NCBI GenBank assembly: GCA_003990745.1
Contig: RBNI01000461.1
Coordinates: 1 to 31,003, forward strand
DNA from: Jimgerdemannia flammicorona
Taxonomy: Eukaryota; Mucoromycota; Endogonomycetes; Endogonales; Endogonaceae
Direction: 5' to 3'
Length of the DNA: 31,003 bases
This document shows, piece by piece, positions 30,600 to 31,003 of the stretch; position 1 is the stretch's first letter, and each line of letters opens with the position of its first letter. A program made the translations under genes and the position numbers. The notes under the pieces are model-generated. The model did not search any database and was not told where the DNA came from. It was given only the letters and a program-made list of their open reading frames with translations.

Positions 30600-30665
30600 A
30601 AGTCTCTGGAATTTTCTTTAGAAATTTCTACAGAAATTCCTATGTAAATTTCTATAGAATTTCTA
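30600..30665 (+). repeat. Cluster of AGAAATTTCT-like palindromes
   Basis: Four to five variants of TAGAAATTTCTA follow each other (TTAGAAATTTCTAC, AGAAATTCCTATG, TAAATTTCTATAG, GAATTTCTAAC). Too short to assign. It could be a minisatellite remnant or part of D's 3' LTR. Confidence 0.5.
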
Positions 30666-31003
30666 ACTAGCAATTAAAGTTATTCAAAGTAATATAACTG
30701 CATATAGATATATTCAGTACACGATATTTAGTCATAGTCTATAGACATATATCTCTTACTCTATAATATAGCTGAATTTGGCTGCTAAAAAAAACTACTA
30801 TAAAAATATTATAAAAATCAAAAAAGTTAAATTACTAAAAAAAAAATTTCAACTTTTTTAACTTTTTTCAATTTTTGTTTTTTTTATAATTTTATAATAA
30901 ATATCAAGTTAAAAAAAAAATTAAATATTTAAAATTTTTTTGCAGACAAATTTGACTATATTATATTACAGAATAAGAGATAAATATTCTCTTTTTTTTT
31001 TTT
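30666..31003. other. AT-rich tail with an imperfect palindrome
   Basis: Very AT-rich. ATATTATAAAAATCAAAAAAG at about 30807 is complementary, with mismatches, to CTTTTTTCAATTTTTG and TTATAATTTTATAAT at about 30861-30900. No gene seen. It may belong to the 3' end of D. Confidence 0.45.

Larger units (their letters stand above)
24858..31003 (+). mobile_element. Element D: degraded chromovirus-type Gypsy element
   Basis: Plus-strand traces in order: gag with knuckle, protease, RT, RNase H, integrase and chromodomain, then another frame. The element is heavily C-to-T and G-to-A mutated and split by element G. A possible primer binding site TGGTAGCAGCAGAC lies at 24861-24874, just before gag. No 5' LTR is recognisable in front of it and no 3' LTR copy is found, so the element is either 5'-truncated or continues past the window. 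Its domains differ from those of A/F and B. Confidence 0.85.

Overview
The window looks like a gene-poor, transposon-packed stretch of a filamentous fungal genome, most likely an ascomycete with RIP-type mutation. Two kinds of DNA alternate. One is of moderate GC (about 1-4.36 kb, 20.93-23.9 kb and the insert at 27.39-28.02 kb). The other is AT-rich, and its retrotransposon reading frames are broken mostly by C-to-T and G-to-A changes (Gln and Arg codons to stops, Cys and His to Tyr, Gly to Arg). The species cannot be named from this sequence. All element letters below are mine.

Layout. Element F (1-4261, +) is the 3' part of a little-mutated Ty3/Gypsy element: RNase H, integrase, polypurine tract and a long 3' LTR of about 2.4 kb. 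Inside that LTR, upstream of its TATA box, lies a separate frame for a protein of about 335 residues. Element A (4358-20928, -) is a heavily mutated relative of F with LTRs of about 1 kb. Element B (7760-14469, -), another Gypsy element with 465-bp LTRs, is inserted in A at the reverse transcriptase catalytic box. A also carries E (15757-16053), a small foldback DNA transposon of hAT type.

From 20929 to about 24.0 kb is an island of non-transposon DNA. It holds a small minus-strand gene for a zinc-finger protein (a C2H2 finger followed by cysteine clusters of Zn2Cys6 type), frame-broken at its 5' end, and a broken hypothetical gene. Degenerate short repeats of similar sequence lie on both sides of these. 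After the island come C (24143-about 24779, -), a fragment of a B-like element, and D (about 24858 to the window end, +), a decayed chromovirus with gag, protease, RT, RNase H, integrase, chromodomain and a further downstream frame. D is interrupted by G (27388-28024), an unmutated 637-bp foldback hAT-like element with perfect 8-bp target duplications and the same terminal motif as E.

Relative order of events: A and D are old and heavily mutated; B entered A later; E sits in A and shares its mutation; G entered D after the mutation had stopped or escaped it. The points most worth attention are the protein encoded within the LTR of F, the E/G foldback family, the way mutation density falls off toward the outer edges of A, and the zinc-finger gene with its flanking repeats. 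No RNA gene and no CRISPR array was found.
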